Shown here one piece after another: positions 63,588-64,000 of a DNA stretch of 64,000 nucleotides (its first letter is position 1; each line of letters begins with the position of its first letter). Below the pieces are notes generated by a model, which did not search any database, had not been told where the DNA came from, and was given only the letters and a program-made list of their open reading frames with translations. The stretch is from Hyphomonadaceae bacterium (GTDB lineage: Bacteria > Pseudomonadota > Alphaproteobacteria > Caulobacterales > Aquidulcibacteraceae): assembly GCA_009773395.1 (NCBI GenBank), contig WRPI01000004.1, forward strand, positions 372,001 to 436,000. Direction: 5' to 3'. The position numbers and the translations under genes are program-made.

Positions 63588-64000
63588 ATGGACAATCCAC
63601 ATTCATGCCATGAAATAAAAACTGAAACGCCGCATCAACCTGGAAATGCGAAAGTGTTGGTCGATGAAGGCGATACCGAAATTTACACTTGCCCAATGCA
63701 CCCGCAAATTCGGCAAATTGGCCCAGGAAGCTGCCCAATATGCGGTATGGCATTAGAGCCGGTTGAATTGGCGTTATCTGACAAGCCAGATCCCGAATTG
63801 ATTGATATGTCAAAGCGGTTTTGGGTTTCTTTGGCTCTATCAATTCCGCTTTTGGCAAAAGTAATGGGGGAGCATTTTATACCGTGGATACACCAGAACC
63901 TCAACAATGATTTGACCCGTTTTGCGCAACTCGCGCTCGCGACGCCAGTTGTAATTTGGGGCGGCTTGCCGTTTTTTGTGCGCGGTGTGCAGTCAATAAA
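63588..64000 (+). CDS. copA: Copper-translocating P-type ATPase, CopA-like (3' truncated)
   Basis: About 137 residues to the right edge. The N-terminus is 'DTEIYTCPMHPQIRQIGPGSCPICGMALEPVE', the heavy-metal-binding (YHS-like) domain of some CopA-type ATPases, with Met and Cys ligands, in place of GMTCxxC. The first transmembrane helix ('FWVSLALSIPLLAKVMG') and 'LATPVVIWGGLPFFVRGV' follow. It exports copper, or could supply copper for the cbb3 oxidase 8 kb away. CPx motif lies beyond the window. Confidence 0.9.
   Translation, partial: MDNPHSCHEIKTETPHQPGNAKVLVDEGDTEIYTCPMHPQIRQIGPGSCPICGMALEPVELALSDKPDPELIDMSKRFWVSLALSIPLLAKVMGEHFIPWIHQNLNNDLTRFAQLALATPVVIWGGLPFFVRGVQSI

Overview
The window reads as a chromosome segment of a free-living alphaproteobacterium with modest GC content (roughly mid-40s percent by eye). 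Supporting points are the dnaG-rpoD order, a 659-residue RpoD with an acidic insert, a ccoNOQP cytochrome cbb3 cluster, a solo LuxR regulator, DUF3126 and DUF1428 proteins, and inserted palindromic elements of the kind common in alphaproteobacteria. A repeat-rich exported protein vaguely like holdfast-anchor proteins hints at Caulobacterales/Hyphomonadales-type bacteria, but this is weak. No rRNA, tRNA, CRISPR array, integrase or transposase was found.

Layout. 1-4.3 kb: hydrolase and redox enzymes (truncated S12 hydrolase, VOC protein, aldehyde dehydrogenase plus iron alcohol dehydrogenase, GNAT). 4.3-6.2 kb: a MazEF-like toxin-antitoxin pair and two unknown genes. 6.2-12.5 kb, minus strand: rpoD, dnaG and an ABC exporter. 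12.5-15.7 kb: exported protein, methyltransferase/GtrA pair, peroxiredoxin, YqgE/AlgH. 15.7-20 kb: restriction-modification region with an N6-adenine methyltransferase, a C5-cytosine methyltransferase, a convergent NotI-like endonuclease and its HTH regulator. 20-22.4 kb: ftsY and two hotdog thioesterases. 22.4-26.3 kb: repeat DNA and a second, single-chain restriction-modification enzyme with a small HTH partner. 26.3-34.9 kb: peroxidase, MAPEG, lysozyme-like protein, MoeB/ThiF, MarR-GNAT fusion, cysK, Pif1-like helicase, UDG, and a TetR-controlled AhpD-like/AzoR group. 35-45.2 kb: metK, ParDE, an NtrC-type regulator, an unknown anchored protein, and pheST with rplT/rpmI. 45.3-51.8 kb: DUF1428, LuxR, and a tight four-gene operon of exported proteins ending in an outer-membrane barrel. 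51.8-55.9 kb: ccoNOQP. 55.9-61.6 kb: a 2OG-oxygenase-like protein with a CelD-like acyltransferase, a GMC oxidoreductase, gamma-carbonic anhydrase, PhoH and DUF3126. 61.6-64 kb: repeat DNA, the eight-repeat exported protein, CsoR and the start of a copper P-type ATPase.

How it fits together. The housekeeping backbone (rpoD, dnaG, ftsY, metK, pheST, rplT/rpmI) is interrupted by defence cargo at 4-6, 15.7-20 and 22.4-26.3 kb. The most notable signals are: (1) the cytosine methyltransferase whose conserved RRL...QGFP motif lies in another reading frame between two compensating shifts, although a NotI-like endonuclease sits beside it; (2) the undescribed four-gene envelope operon next to a LuxR solo; (3) the eight-repeat exported protein; and (4) palindromic elements that have entered coding sequence, including the signal-peptide region of a lysozyme-like protein. 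Several regulators have visible operators: perfect palindromes at the MarR-GNAT and CsoR genes and paired sites in the TetR locus.
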